Part shown: piece after piece, positions 10,397-21,100 of the stretch
Layout: every line of letters begins with the position of its first letter
How positions within the stretch are numbered: position 1 is the first letter of the stretch
Source: Reclinomonas americana ATCC 50394
Lineage: Eukaryota; Jakobida; Jakobea; Jakobida
Direction: 5' to 3'
Assembly: GCA_048213135.1 (NCBI GenBank)
Contig: PS015124.1
Location: 48,528 to 87,652 of the forward strand
Length of the DNA: 39,125 nt
Notes under the pieces: generated by a model
The model's database searches: none
Told to the model about the DNA's origin: nothing
What the model saw: the letters and a program-made list of their open reading frames with translations, nothing else
Translations under genes and position numbers: made by a program

Positions 10397-11029
10397 GGTG
10401 GCTTCTGGGTTGGGGCTGGTGGTCTGCGCTCGCACACACAAGGCTAAAGGCAAGTGATGGTCGCTTCCGGCTATTGGCAGGAATTGATCCGGACTATTCG
10501 CGCTGCGATGGTTGGACACAGCCGCCGTGTCCGAAATGTAAGCCGCTCACTCTCTCACCCTGCATGCAAGCAGGCAAAAAGGCAAGAAGACTACTGCTTC
10601 CATTCAGTGCTATCGCCACTGTCGATCACTGTGCTGGTGCAGAGAAAGCAGAATCGTGCAAGCAGTACCGGTTTTTCAGTGCAACTGTGTTCGGTCCCAT
10701 TATCGACCGAAGTCGAGACATGCGACCAGCCTCGCGTGCACTGCAAGCGCGTGGTGGAACACTCGGGGGAATAGATGCACTTGTACACGCAATCTTAATG
10801 ATCTTTGTGCTTGACGTGACGGCCAAGCTGCGGAATGCGGACAACTCGTGTAGCCGGCAGAAGCTGGGTCCAGATTTAACAGGAGACGTGTCCATGCACC
10901 ACCGCGTAGCTGCACGAAGGCACCATACCACTTGTGTGTGTTGCGAGAGGAAGAAATCCGATTCATTGTCACCTCAGAATCAAATTAGGAAATACTGGTT
11001 TTCTTTCAGTCGACGTGTGAGCAAAGGAC
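10397..11029. promoter_or_regulatory. Shared upstream region between divergent genes D and E
   Basis: Matches 6180-6807 with small indels. The conservation of the whole spacer may simply reflect recent duplication. An acceptor-like TTTTCTTTCAG ends about 21 bases before the ATG of E. Confidence 0.55.
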
Positions 11030-11760
11030 ATGCGCGCTGTGTTGATCATCGCCGTGACTGTCTGCCTGTTGGCGGTGGTCGCGAGTGCTGCAAGTTGCGC
11101 GCACACACTCTATCAGCTCGCCATCACCACAGCGCACTCACTTGCTTTTTAAATTTCTCCTTGCGTGCAGTCCCTCGTCACCGACACAGGCGCAACTTTG
11201 TGAATCGTTGAGTATGCGAGAGAGACAGAGAGAGAGACAGAGACAGAGAGGAGTGATCACTCATCGACAAGCCACTCACTCTCTCTCTCCCTCTCACCCT
11301 CACACAGCATTGCGTGGAAGCCACGGCGAGGGCCCTCGTGCGCGCTTCACCTGTTGCGTGACGCACACACACTTATGTCTCCCTTGCATCACACCGTCGC
11401 TCACATCGCGATGCACACGACACAGCCGTGCCCGGTCGTGCCTACAATCGCTTCCTCGACAACCGCGCCACTCTCCGCGATGCATACCTGCGTCACCTGC
11501 CCGGTAAGCTGCGTCGCGAGGCCGTCTACCACGAGCTGTTTGAGCGTGATGCACGTCTGCGTGCTCGTCGCGATGGAGTGTCCGACGAGGACTTTGACAC
11601 GGCAGTGCCCGGATTCAGTGGCCACCGTCTTCGTCGCCACCGCCGCTTGTCGCACGCCGAGGGTCCGTCTGCGCGACAGCTCGGCTGCGGCAATGGCGGG
11701 TGCGACACACGTCGTCGGTGCGCCAATGAGCGTCGCCGTTGGCTCGCCAATGCGTGGTAG
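11030..11760 (+). CDS. Gene E: secreted type II basic protein (159 aa), copy of B
   Basis: Exons: 11030-11093, 11171-11206, 11308-11352, 11426-11760, total 480 bases, all introns phase 1. Signal peptide and exons match gene B; the last exon starts SVPGRAYNRFLDNR and ends RRRWLANAW. Donors are GTTGCG, GTTGAG and GTTGCG as in B. Intron sequences differ mainly in microsatellite length. Function unknown; predicted secreted. Confidence 0.83.
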
Positions 11761-12170
11761 AGATATCGATGAGTGGTGGTAGATCGATATCAAAGTTTTG
11801 TTTGCTTGTTGCCGTCCCTTTTCTTCAATGAATTCAATCATGTTTTGCATCCACTTCTCGTGGTGACACAACTGTGCGCATGCAAGTCGCATGCCAGCAA
11901 TCAAAAACTGCAGAATCGCGAGCAGTAGTTGCAAGATGTGCGCGAGGTGAACGAATCCTGGAAGAAAGTTGGGCGTGCATGCCAGTCGATTTGTCCGCAG
12001 CGCACAGCAGGTGAGTGGATATGTTCGCAGCGTGCAGCAGGTGAGAGTGTACACAGCCGGCTCGTGATATTGTCGTTTTGTTATTCGCGATTACGGTTAC
12101 CGTAGTGTAATATGAAATACGTTTCGTGAGTTATTTCGGACGTGAGGAGAAGAACAGGAGAAGTCAAACC
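11761..12170. other. Spacer between E and F
   Basis: The first 100 bases match the 3-prime flank of B. From about 11863 onwards the sequence has no counterpart in unit 1, where a deletion joins this point to the tail of the F relic. It contains a small tandem repeat around CGCAGCRYRCAGCAGGTGAG (about 11996-12045). It should carry the promoter of F. Confidence 0.6.
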
Positions 12171-13147
12171 ATGCTTGTGCTTTCCGTGTCTCGAGTGCTC
12201 GTCTCATGTGTGCTGGTGGTGGTGACGGTGTTGGCGACCGTGACATGTGGTAAACGCGGCGCGTGCTGTTGCCTCTCTCGCTGCGCGGCGCGCGGTGAGA
12301 GAGTGCACTCTGTGTGTGATTCTCACTCGCGTCCGATCTGCGCAGCCGCCCGTCCTCATCCGCCACCGCCAGCCAACTTCCCTGCGCGCTTTCCCCAGTG
12401 TTGCGTTCCGCGCGCACGCACTCCGCAGCGCAGCGACGCAGACTCACTCCCACCATCGATCAGTTTTGCCACCGTTTGCCGACCATCGTCCCACATTCGG
12501 GCGTGGTATCCTGGACGCTCGCGTCCCCCAGTGTTGAGTGCTACTTCTCGTTCCTACTCCCTCTCTCCTCCTCCACTCTACTGCGCGTTCACAACACCAC
12601 GCAGTCCTCCCGCCGTACAAGCGCCCACAAGACATCAACGATTTTTCCTTCTTGAGTGACTTTGACGATCTCGACCACGATCGCTCGTACGCTGTGGGTT
12701 GCGTTGTGGCTGTGTGCAAGTGTGGAGCACAGTACAGTATGCTGTACCTCGTGTGCGCGAACTCTCATGCAACCTGCACGCACAGCATTGCCCGGACGCA
12801 CGTACCCCCACTTGTTCCACACGCTGCAGCACGAGCTGATTGGCTTCTCGCCAGCCGCCGCCACCGCCCACGTGCACGACAACCACCATCACGGCCACGG
12901 AGCTGCTGGTGTGACTCCCTTTGTGCGCGGCACTGGTGAGCGTGACGAGATCTTCCGTGCCCGCCACGACATTGCCAATCTGCCGCCGGCAGACAAGAAG
13001 CCGGTGCCGAAGGCACACCGCGGACCCGCCCCACCCAAGCGGCCTCACGCCAAGCAGGCTCTGTTGCGCGACGCACCGCGGTTCTCCTGCGGCGCGAACG
13101 AGCGCTGTGATGAGCAGCGTCGCCGGTGGTTGGCCGGTGCCTGGTGA
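12171..13147 (+). CDS. Gene F: secreted type II relative (229 aa)
   Basis: Exons inferred: 12171-12249, 12346-12397, 12429-12532, 12605-12697, 12786-13147, total 690 bases with consistent phases. Exon 1 encodes a signal peptide ending about residue 26. Middle exons are Pro/His-rich, then acidic (DFDDLDHDRS). The last exon starts ALPGRTYPHLFHTL, which parallels SVPGRAYNRF of B and E, has a His-rich stretch (DNHHHGHG) that might bind metal, and ends SCGANERCDEQ plus RRRWLAGAW. Exons 2-4 rest on frame consistency alone, so their edges are less certain. Function unknown; predicted secreted. Confidence 0.72.
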
Positions 13148-13538
13148 TGAAATTCTTGGAGGAAGTGTGTGAATTATGTTTTGCATTGTAGTTGCTGTTG
13201 CTGTTGTTGTTATCGCTGCTATACCAGTCTCGCTCGTGGCTGCTCTTCTCGGTAACTCGGCTGTTTCTCCATGACCACATCACCGCGAGATTGACGTCAT
13301 TGTAACTTGCAACTGTTGGCACTTGCCCACGAACAGCAAGGCAGCAGAGTTGTCGTCGGACATGTCCATCCTGACAGACCAGCGCAAGCACAGCGGCATC
13401 ACTTCTTACTCAGTCCTGGACACGAGATGACCAATGCAATGCAATGTATGTGCTGCGTTCAGTTTCGCACGTTGCTCATCGAATTCACACTGGCTTTGTT
13501 TGTTTGTCTTTTGGTTCGACAGTGGAGAAGAGGAAACC
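13148..13538. promoter_or_regulatory. Upstream region of gene G
   Basis: Matches 7837-8237. It includes the 3-prime flank of F. No separate gene is supported. Confidence 0.5.
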
Positions 13539-14289
13539 ATGCGCACCACCACCTGTGTCCTCGTGTTGACTCTCAGCCTGCTGGCGGTGGCCTCACAAGC
13601 CGCAAGTTGCGCGCGACTCATTCTTTGACACCGACAACTGCGTGGTCCCTCTCTCACACTCGCGTACCATCCCCCACACACAGTCCTCCGCGGTCCTCGT
13701 GCCTATGACAACCGTAACCTCTCGGTCGCCCGGATCGAGAACCGACCAGGCGACAGTTGCGTGACCACACCAACACAACACAACGCTGATGAGTGATAAC
13801 AAAACTCATCAGTTTCGTACATCTGAACACATACACAGTTCGTCACGTCGAGCTCAACCAGGACCGCCACCCTGTCTGTTGCGTCCATCCACCCATCGCA
13901 GGCACTCAATCCCTCTGCAGTCCACTCACCCTCTCACTCCCGCAGCGACACCGACTCACCGCTTCCTCGATCGCGATGTGACGCTGGAGGAGATTTACCA
14001 CCGCTCGCGCCGCGCCATTCGTGCGCTGCACGTGCAGGGTGAGCGTCTGCGCCACCAAGTGGCCGGCATCTCCCCGGCTGGCGACACGGACGCCATTCGT
14101 GCGGCGTGCCTGAGTGCGGAGCGTGCACTGGACGAGACGTGGGCGGCGGCGCGTGACGGCATTGTGCACAAGAGCATCGACGCTGGCCTTCCCAACGACG
14201 GCACCCTCACACACACGCTCGACGACAACCATCAGCGTGAGATCAGCCGCCTGCATGTGGCGTGCCAGCGCGCGCAGCACAGCTCGTAA
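13539..14289 (+). CDS. Gene G: secreted type I basic protein (173 aa), copy of C
   Basis: Exons: 13539-13605, 13684-13755, 13839-13877, 13946-14289, total 522 bases, same lengths and phases as gene C. The signal peptide is identical to that of C, and the RGPRAYDNRNL and LDRDVTLEEIYHRSRR motifs are conserved. All three introns start GTTGCG. Intron 2 keeps the 8-base inverted repeat seen in C. Function unknown. Confidence 0.86.
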
Positions 14290-15265
14290 TTTCCGATCGC
14301 GAGATCTAGAGATCAAGAAGTGTGATGCAGTTTTGTCAATCGTCGCGCGCCATACATGTGCCGCACAGCAGTAATGTACGTACTGGTAATAGCATACATC
14401 GCGACGGGGGGAGGAGAGGGGGAGCGGAGGAGTAAAGAGAGAGAGGGAAGCTGAGCGAAGCCAACAGAGTGAGAGAGAATGACATGGACGAGAGAGAGAG
14501 TAAGAGAGCGACACACACACAAAGAGGAAGAGAGAGAGAGAGAGAGAGCGGGATAGAGATGGAGGGAGAGAGAGAGGTGAGAGTGGTGCACTGGCAGCAG
14601 CCACGCGTGCACACTCACACTCACCACCGATTGCAAGCGAGTGAGTGGACTGGTGATGAACAACTGTCAGCATCAGAATCGAAATGTCACACTCCATCAG
14701 TCAGGAATGGACGCCTGAGAGGCTGCTCATGTAGCATTACCATTGCCATCTCTCTCTTCTCTCGTACATCTTCCTCGCGCCACAAAACTACGTGTTCGAT
14801 ATTTGAAATACTGGTGAAGACAACACCAACACCGCAGCGATATAACAAGTAGAAAGCGTATCCTGACGGCTGAGTCCAACCACATACAGTCGCAGCATGT
14901 CTTCAGTGCGCAGCATGTGCGTGCCTGCGTTCGCTCTCGTCGCGTCGTGACCAGTGGAGACCTCCAGAAGATTGTGCTTGCACCACCACACAGCATGGAT
15001 TCTCCTCTCTCTCTCTCACACACACACACACCACACATTCTATTAGGCCCCGCATAAGTGCATTTAATTCGCAGGAACGCCAAACAGCAAAACAGTGAAC
15101 TCTACAGTACAACAGATACCAAAAAATCAGCGACACCAATGCATGCGCATGCAGCAGTGTGGCAGATGTGTGCGTGTGTGACACACACCAAAAGTGTGCG
15201 TCAGGAGAGGGAGAGGCAAAACAAAAAGAGAAATCAAAAACTCTCTCACTTCCTCTCTCACAAGC
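14290..15265. other. Non-coding region between G and H
   Basis: To about 14815 it matches the spacer after gene C, with (GA)n tracts near 14520-14580. From 14816 to 15265 it is unique to this window and has a (CA)n tract near 15017-15032. No gene is supported. Confidence 0.65.
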
Positions 15266-15945
15266 TTACTGCTTCTTGTCGGTCTCCGAGCGCTGGCAGG
15301 CCACGGAAATGCGGCTCTGCTGGCGCTCGTAGTTGACGTTGAGCAGGTGAGTGAGGTCGGCAGCCACCGGCAGACCAGCCGCGGCAATCTTCTGCTCAAT
15401 GCCCGTGCGCTCCTTGTTCCACGCGTTGCGCAGCTCGCGCTCCGCCTCTGTGCACAGAATGCGGAGGGCCGGCAGGTCACCGTGGAAGCGCGGAGCGCGG
15501 ATGTTCTTGCGCAGCTTGTCGCCCACGTTGCGCAGAGTGCGGATGCCACGGCGAGTGCGGAAACCGATCTCAGTGAGCGTCACGTCGCGGTCGAGCAGGC
15601 GGTGCGAGTGAGGAGCTGCAAAGCAAAAACGGGACGGAAGTCAGCGAAACAGAGCATTGTCCCGAGTGGCGAGAGAAGGAGAGAGGAGAGGAGAGTGGAC
15701 TCAACTCGCCGGCCTCGCCTCCACCTCGGACAGCGGCAGGTTGCGGTTGTCGTACCAGCGCGGACCGCGGGTGACTGTGCTCACAGGGAGAGAGAGAGGT
15801 CGTTGGTGAGCACAATGGCCAGTGCGATTACGCTGCGATCGTGTGTGCATGCGCAACTGTTGTCAGCGGCGCTGGTGCACATCGCACACAGCAGCACGGC
15901 GGCCACGGCCACAAGGAGGAGAGACGAGGTCTTGACAATGGACAT
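15266..15945 (-). CDS. Gene H: divergent type I secreted protein (168 aa)
   Basis: Exons on the minus strand: 15945-15858, 15774-15706, 15615-15266, total 507 bases, both introns phase 1. The signal peptide is MSIVKTSSLLLVAVAAVLL and beyond. Exon 2 has TRGPRWYDNRNLPLSE, and exon 3 has LLDRDVTLTEIGFRTRRGIR, with Cys in ILCTEAE and VACQRSE. It is clearly homologous to A, C, D and G but well diverged. It lacks the 39-base exon 3 of C and G; its second intron sits where intron 2 of C and G sits. Donors are GTTGCG and GTTGAG. The tail ends in Lys/Gln rather than Ser-Ser. Confidence 0.84.
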
Positions 15946-16466
15946 GGTTGCAATGGGGGCAGGTGGCCTTGGCGCGCGAGACGATTGAAGAATTAATGTG
16001 TCCGAATCTGAAAGTGAGTTGGTGATCGCCCGCGTCCCACCTGCACATGCATATCGAGGAGGCCACTCGGGTGGAGAGAGAGAGAATGAAAGGTGGGAGA
16101 GAGTGGGCAGGCTTTGAGCGCGCAGAAAAAACGGTTGCGAATTCTCGACTCGACCTGGTTTCTGCCAACAGTTCGCCAAGATGTACTTGTGCCGAATGAC
16201 AACCAGCCATGTGCAGACCTGGATCAAGGCCAACTCATGAGGCGCGGATGAGATACAGCGTGCTTGGCACACATACACGAGAAACAAAAGTTTGTCCGAA
16301 CCGATATCTGTATCCCGTAAAAGGAACAACAAAGGCCCACTGCTCCTCTCTCCCCATCCATATCACCGCTGCTGTTTCTATTGTTGTCGTCTCTCCGCAC
16401 ACAGATAGCCTGGAGTGACTGCCAACGCACTTTTGTTGCTGACAGGACAGTCGACATCGACCTCGA
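15946..16466. promoter_or_regulatory. Divergent upstream region between H and nibrin
   Basis: These 521 bases separate two start codons facing apart. I see no element I can name. A possible acceptor, TTTTGTTGCTGACAG, ends about 20 bases before the nibrin ATG. Confidence 0.5.
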
Positions 16467-17134
16467 ATGTGGCTTCTTGTGAGCGAAGCATGTCCACCCG
16501 ACGTGCGCGACCTCTCGCTGCTGGATGGTAAACAACAAGACCACCTCCTCGTCCACCAACACGCACTCACCTACACTCACACACAGCATCACACTATCTG
16601 TGTGCGTTCATCTGCAATCGCGCATACACTGTCGGGCGCAATGGTGAGCTCTCTCTCTCACACACGCATGCACACACTCTCTGACTCACACACACACGCG
16701 CGCGCGCACACACAGAGGAAAACAGCGACATCTTGCTGCAGAACGACAAGTCGATCTCACGGTATGAGTTGTCTCTCACTGTGACCACACTTTGACGACT
16801 CACACGCTCATGCGTTACCACAGAGAGCACGCAAAGATCTCTGTTGAGATGCTCTCTGCAGACGAGCTGGTGNNNNNNNNNNNNNNNNNNNNNNNNNNNN
16901 NNNNNNNNNNNNNNNNNNNNNNNNNNNNNNNNNNNNNNNNNNNNNNNNNNNNNNNNNNNNNNNNNNNNNNNNNNNNNNNNNNNNNNNNNNNNNNNNNNNN
17001 NNNNNNNNNNNNNNNNNNNNNNNNNNNNNNNNNNNNNNNNNNNNNNNNNNNNNNNNNNNNNNNNNNNNNNNNNNNNNNNNNNNNNNNNNNNNNNNNNNNN
17101 NNNNNNNNNNNNNNNNNTACGTACGTACGTCGTC

Positions 17135-17216
<82 letters not shown>

Positions 17217-20200
17217 TTTGCTCTCTCTCTCTCTCTCTCTCTCGTACACACACATACACAGGTCACCATTGTTGATTCATCTCGCTACGGGACCATTGTC
17301 GACGGGAAAGCACTGCAGAGTGGATCGCGAGTGCAACTCGCCGACAATGCGCTCATCTTGTTTGGCAAGTTTGGGCACAGCTATCGGTGAGGGTGTGACA
17401 AAGAGAGGTGTTCTCTTCCCCGTTCTCTTCTCCTCCATCTCTGTCTTACTTCCTTCTCTCATTCTCTTCCTCGCTCCCTTCCCTCTGCGTCTTACTTCCA
17501 TTCCATCTATTATTCCTCTCCCTTTCCCCCTTCCCTCTCCCATCCTCTCCGCTTTCCCCCACTGTCGTGGTGGCCCTGTCCATCTGCTTGGTCGGTGACT
17601 ATTTCGATGGTGCTCTGAATGTCGACGTGTTTGCAGTCTGCGCTGGTTTCCGATCACGTTGTGTGTGTCGGTGAAGAAGAAGGTGTTGCGTTCGGAGGTG
17701 ATGCCGGCCGCTGCTGCGTGTGGTGAGTACAGCGGATGGGGAAGAGAGAGACAACTCTTGCGCAGTCGACGATCTTCGTGGATGGTAGCGTTGGTCCTCG
17801 GTCGTCTCTTGCCCACTCGCATTCTGTTCACCGAGCGCTATGTTCCCGTGCTCCTTCTTGCTTATGTCGCATCCTTGCTGTCGTCTGTGCTCGGTGACTG
17901 AGTGAGAGTTGTTGTCGCGATGTGTTCCCGTGCTCCGTCTTGCTTATGTCGCACCCTTGCAGTCGTCTGTGCTCGGTGACTGAGTGAGAGTTGTTCCCCG
18001 TGCTCCGTCCTTCGCTGTCGCACCCTCGCTGTTGTGTACACACGATGCTCGATTGTCTCTTTCGATCACCCAGCACCTCCTGTGTGAGAGAAGTCTTCGT
18101 CGTCCTCCTGCCCTCGGTGTGGATGAGAGTGCCAATTGATTTTTTGCATTCTTCTCATTCCTCCCGCCCTCTCCCCTCAACATGCACAGGCATTCCGCTG
18201 ATCAAAAATCTCCGCGGTGATGTGGTGACCGCCACACATTACGTGACAGACAAGATCACAGGCAGCGGGCCGTTGCGTGTGGATGCTTCACGTTACGGCT
18301 GCTCTTCTCCTGCTCACCACTTGTCTCTCCCGTGCATGCGTGCAGCGATCTGAACGCCATGATGCACCTGCTGCCGATTACATCGCCGCAGTGGGTTGTC
18401 GCCGTGGCGTCGCGGGCGTCGGTCATGTCGCCGCTGCCGTTCACAGGACTGTTTCGTGTGACCGATGCAATCTGCGTGCACAAGCTCCTCCCCACCCACT
18501 CACTCTCATCGATGCAGACATGTGCCTCCCATCGACGACAGTATCAAGGAGATTGAGGGCGTCGACCTGACTCGCATCAACCTGTCGGTGCAGCCGTCAC
18601 GCAAGCGCTTGTTTGAGGACACGGTGGTGGTATTTTTCGACCGCCCAGAAGTTGCGAACCCAGGCACGCACACAGTGCATGCGTTGTGTTCTTNNNNNNN
18701 NNNNNNNNNNNNNNNNNNNNNNNNNNNNNNNNNNNNNNNNNNNNNNNNNNNNNNNNNNNNNNNNNNNNNNNNNNNNNNNNNNNNNNNNNNNNNNNNNNNN
18801 NNNNNNNNNNNNNNNNNNNNNNNNNNNNNNNNNNNNNNNNNNNTTCCTCACACTTGTCCCTTTGCCTACAGTTCATCCAACTGAGCTCGCTGATTTACGC
18901 CGGCGCTGGTCTCGCACACGACGCCTCGTCGTGGCTGCTGGACGATGAGTTTATCCGGCAGTATCGCACCGCCATTATGATGGATCCCACGGAAGCCACG
19001 TTGCCCGACTACATCACCGAGGACAGCCCCGAGTGGGAGGCCACCAGCAAACTGATGCTCGACAAGAGCGACTGGTTGCGCGACCACGGATTCCAGCTGT
19101 ACACCGTTGCGTCTCTCTCGTTGTGACGCGGTGGAGCTATTACTCCCGCTCTCACTCTCAGCGGGCGTGTTTGCTTTGCTTCTCAGTCCCTCTCGTCTTG
19201 CGGTGTGTTGATATATTCAGCTGCCGAACTGTTCTCTCTCTTCTCTCACTGTGTATGTGTATGCTCTTCTTGTCTTGCTGACTGTCTCCCTTCCTCTCCT
19301 TATCTCCCTCCTTTCGTCTTGCGGTATGTTGATCTCCAGCGTATTCTCTCTCTCTCACACACACTCTCTCTCTCTCACACTCTCTCTCTCGCCCTCTGGC
19401 GTGCAATTGTCTCGCTGGTTGTCGCGCTCTCGCGTTCCCCTCCCCCTTCCCGTCCCCCTTCTCCTTCCCTCACCCTTCCCCTTCTCCTTCCCTCACCCTC
19501 ACCCTCACCCTTCCCCTTCCCCTTCCCCTTCCCCATTCCCCATTTCCCCTTCCCCTTCCCCTTCCCCTTCCCCTTCCCCTTCCCCCTTCCCCCTTCCCCT
19601 TCCCCCTCCCCCCTTGCCGTCCCCCTCTCCACCTTCGCCTTCCCTGACCTCCCTTTCCCTGTTCGGCAGATCCAAGAGCTCACGCTCTGCATCATGTTCA
19701 ACACACGTGACCGGTGGTTCTGTGAACCGCGTTCCATTCCACCCGAGCCGCCCGGTTTGTTAAATTGTGCATAATCGAGGCCTTTTCCCCTTGCTCACAC
19801 TTGTCGGCACAGTCCATCAGCCGGTTGTCGTCACTGGGTCCTCCGCCGCGGCCGCGCTGTCGTCGCTCCTGGGTGGTGCCGCTGGTGGCGACGGTGACGA
19901 AGACAGTGACGACGCCTTTCGGTAACAACACAGCGTCACATACCGTTCTCAAAATCGCGCGTCTCACACCCGCGCCGTCTGCAGAGCAACCAGCGAGTTC
20001 ATGCCATTGGTGATTCGCCGACCACCGGCACCGTCGGCCACCCACAACGCAGGGGCCGCCGTCGAGGGGCCAGATTTTCGACGCTTCAAGAAGGCGTGTT
20101 GCCCTGCACTGTTTGTGTCTCACAATGCCGGCGGCAATTGACTCACCAGTTGTCGTGTAGCAACGTGTGTTTGGCAAGTACGGTGGTGCCACGGAGGCAC

Positions 20201-20897
20201 TGGTGGGGCGACGAGAGACCAATGAGCGACGACGACGAGTGGATGTGTGCCTGCCAACCGACGCTCGAGTGGCAGCAAATGGTGCGAACGGCGACGACGA
20301 GGACGAGGAATTCGAGTTTGACGATCGACAAGTCGAGTGTCTGTTTGGGCCCGCTGCGCCACGGGCTGGCTCGTTGCGTCTCTCACTTTCTCACTGCGCT
20401 GTGCCAGCAAACTTACTGCATCAGCAAGCAGCCAACGACCGTCACGTGCTGCCGCCAAGACCGCCAAACCCGCGAAGCGCGTTGCGAGTGCTGTGGACGA
20501 CGGCGAAGACGACTACGATCTGGACGACTACGACGACGATGGTCGACCGAAGCGGCAGGCACGTAAGCGCCGTGCACCGGCAGCCGTGTCGTCCGACGAG
20601 TACGACGATGGCGACAATGACTCGGATCACAGCGTGTCCACTGCGCTTGGGCAACTGCGGGAGCGTCCCAAAGTGCAGAGTACCATCTTTGGCACCAAGG
20701 TCGCCACCGCCGCTGCGCCGCCGGCCAAGGCACGCAAGACGGCGGAGAAGACCACTGCCACTGGGGGCAAGCGAGCCACCGGAAAACGCGGTGGCAAGAA
20801 GGCTGCTGCTGCCGCCCCTGCCGCAGCGGCAAAAGACTTTGGCTCCAATCCCTTCTCGTTTGACAGTGCCGAGGAAGACGACGACGATGGCGAGTAA
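16467..20897 (+). CDS. NBN: Nibrin (NBS1) homologue, MRN complex subunit
   Basis: Exons: 16467-16527, 16587-16643, 16716-16761, 16824-16872.. (gap), 17262-17386, 17637-17722, 18190-18271, 18346-18450, 18518-18650, 18872-19105, 19670-19754, 19813-19921, 19985-20093, 20161-20372, 20429-20897. The protein starts MWLL as in animal NBS1, then has an FHA domain (YTVGRN, LLQNDKSISREHA, SSRYGTIVDG). A BRCT-like region follows (THYVTDKI, then PQWVVAVAS), then a linker with a second BRCT-like unit (DRPEFIQLSSLIYAG; ELTLCIMFNTRDRWFCEP). Near the C-terminus TSEFMPLVI and DFRRFKK match the region of human NBS1 that binds MRE11. The end is acidic with NPFSFDS, a candidate FxF/Y ATM/Tel1-binding motif. In known eukaryotes NBS1 recruits MRE11-RAD50 and ATM to DNA breaks in the nucleus. 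The order of all these elements makes the call firm. Gaps at 16873-17117 and 18694-18843 may hide coding sequence. Confidence 0.92.
16873..17117. other. Assembly gap (245 N) in nibrin FHA region
   Basis: The gap begins inside exon 4, after SADELV of the FHA domain, and ends in a (CT)n-rich intron. Only a few FHA residues should be missing, since the next exon resumes at VTIVDSSRYGT. Confidence 0.9.
17118..17244 (+). repeat. (CT)n microsatellite in a nibrin intron
   Basis: A TACG/TCG start followed by an almost pure (CT)n tract of about 110 bases up to the exon acceptor at 17261. Confidence 0.95.
17842..18035 (+). repeat. Tandem repeat, about 70-82-base unit, in nibrin intron 6
   Basis: GTTCCCGTGCTCC starts units at about 17842, 17924 and (as GTTCCCCGTGCTCC) 17993. 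Units share CTTGCTTATGTCGCA and TCTGTGCTCGGTGACTGAG. The third copy is truncated. Confidence 0.85.
19437..19650 (+). repeat. Long polypyrimidine tract with (CCCCTT)n in nibrin intron 10
   Basis: About 200 bases of almost pure C and T, with perfect CCCCTT units at about 19510-19590. The intron runs from GTTGCG at 19106 to the acceptor at 19669, so the tract lies just before the acceptor. The other strand is (AAGGGG)n. Confidence 0.95.
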
Positions 20898-21100
20898 ATC
20901 ACAAAGACAATGACACAATGTGACAGTCCGCTCAACAAAGCCGACCTTGCCTGTTTAAGCGCTGGAGAAGGGGATTCGGCAACGGCTCGTAAAATCACAG
21001 ACACTACGGAATTTCACTGAAGAGAGAGAATGAGAGATTGAAAACAAGTGGCACTCACGACACCAGCGCGCGTGAGGCGATGTACAGACAACGATGACGA
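20898..21100. other. Short spacer between convergent nibrin and gamma-tubulin
   Basis: The two stop codons face each other across about 200 bases. No poly(A) signal of the AATAAA form is obvious on either strand. Confidence 0.6.

Larger units (their letters stand above)
9677..14815. repeat. Segmental duplication, unit 2 (genes D, E, F, G)
   Basis: This is the longer copy of the 5137-9538 block. Gene order is D(-), E(+), F(+), G(+). It keeps the complete gene F that unit 1 has lost. Silent and conservative differences dominate between matching exons, and all exon lengths are conserved. Confidence 0.9.

Noticed and set aside
16594-17259. Arg-Glu repeat proteins encoded by GA/CT tracts here and elsewhere
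   Set aside because: These frames are translations of microsatellites, several run through N gaps, and they lie in introns of nibrin and other genes.
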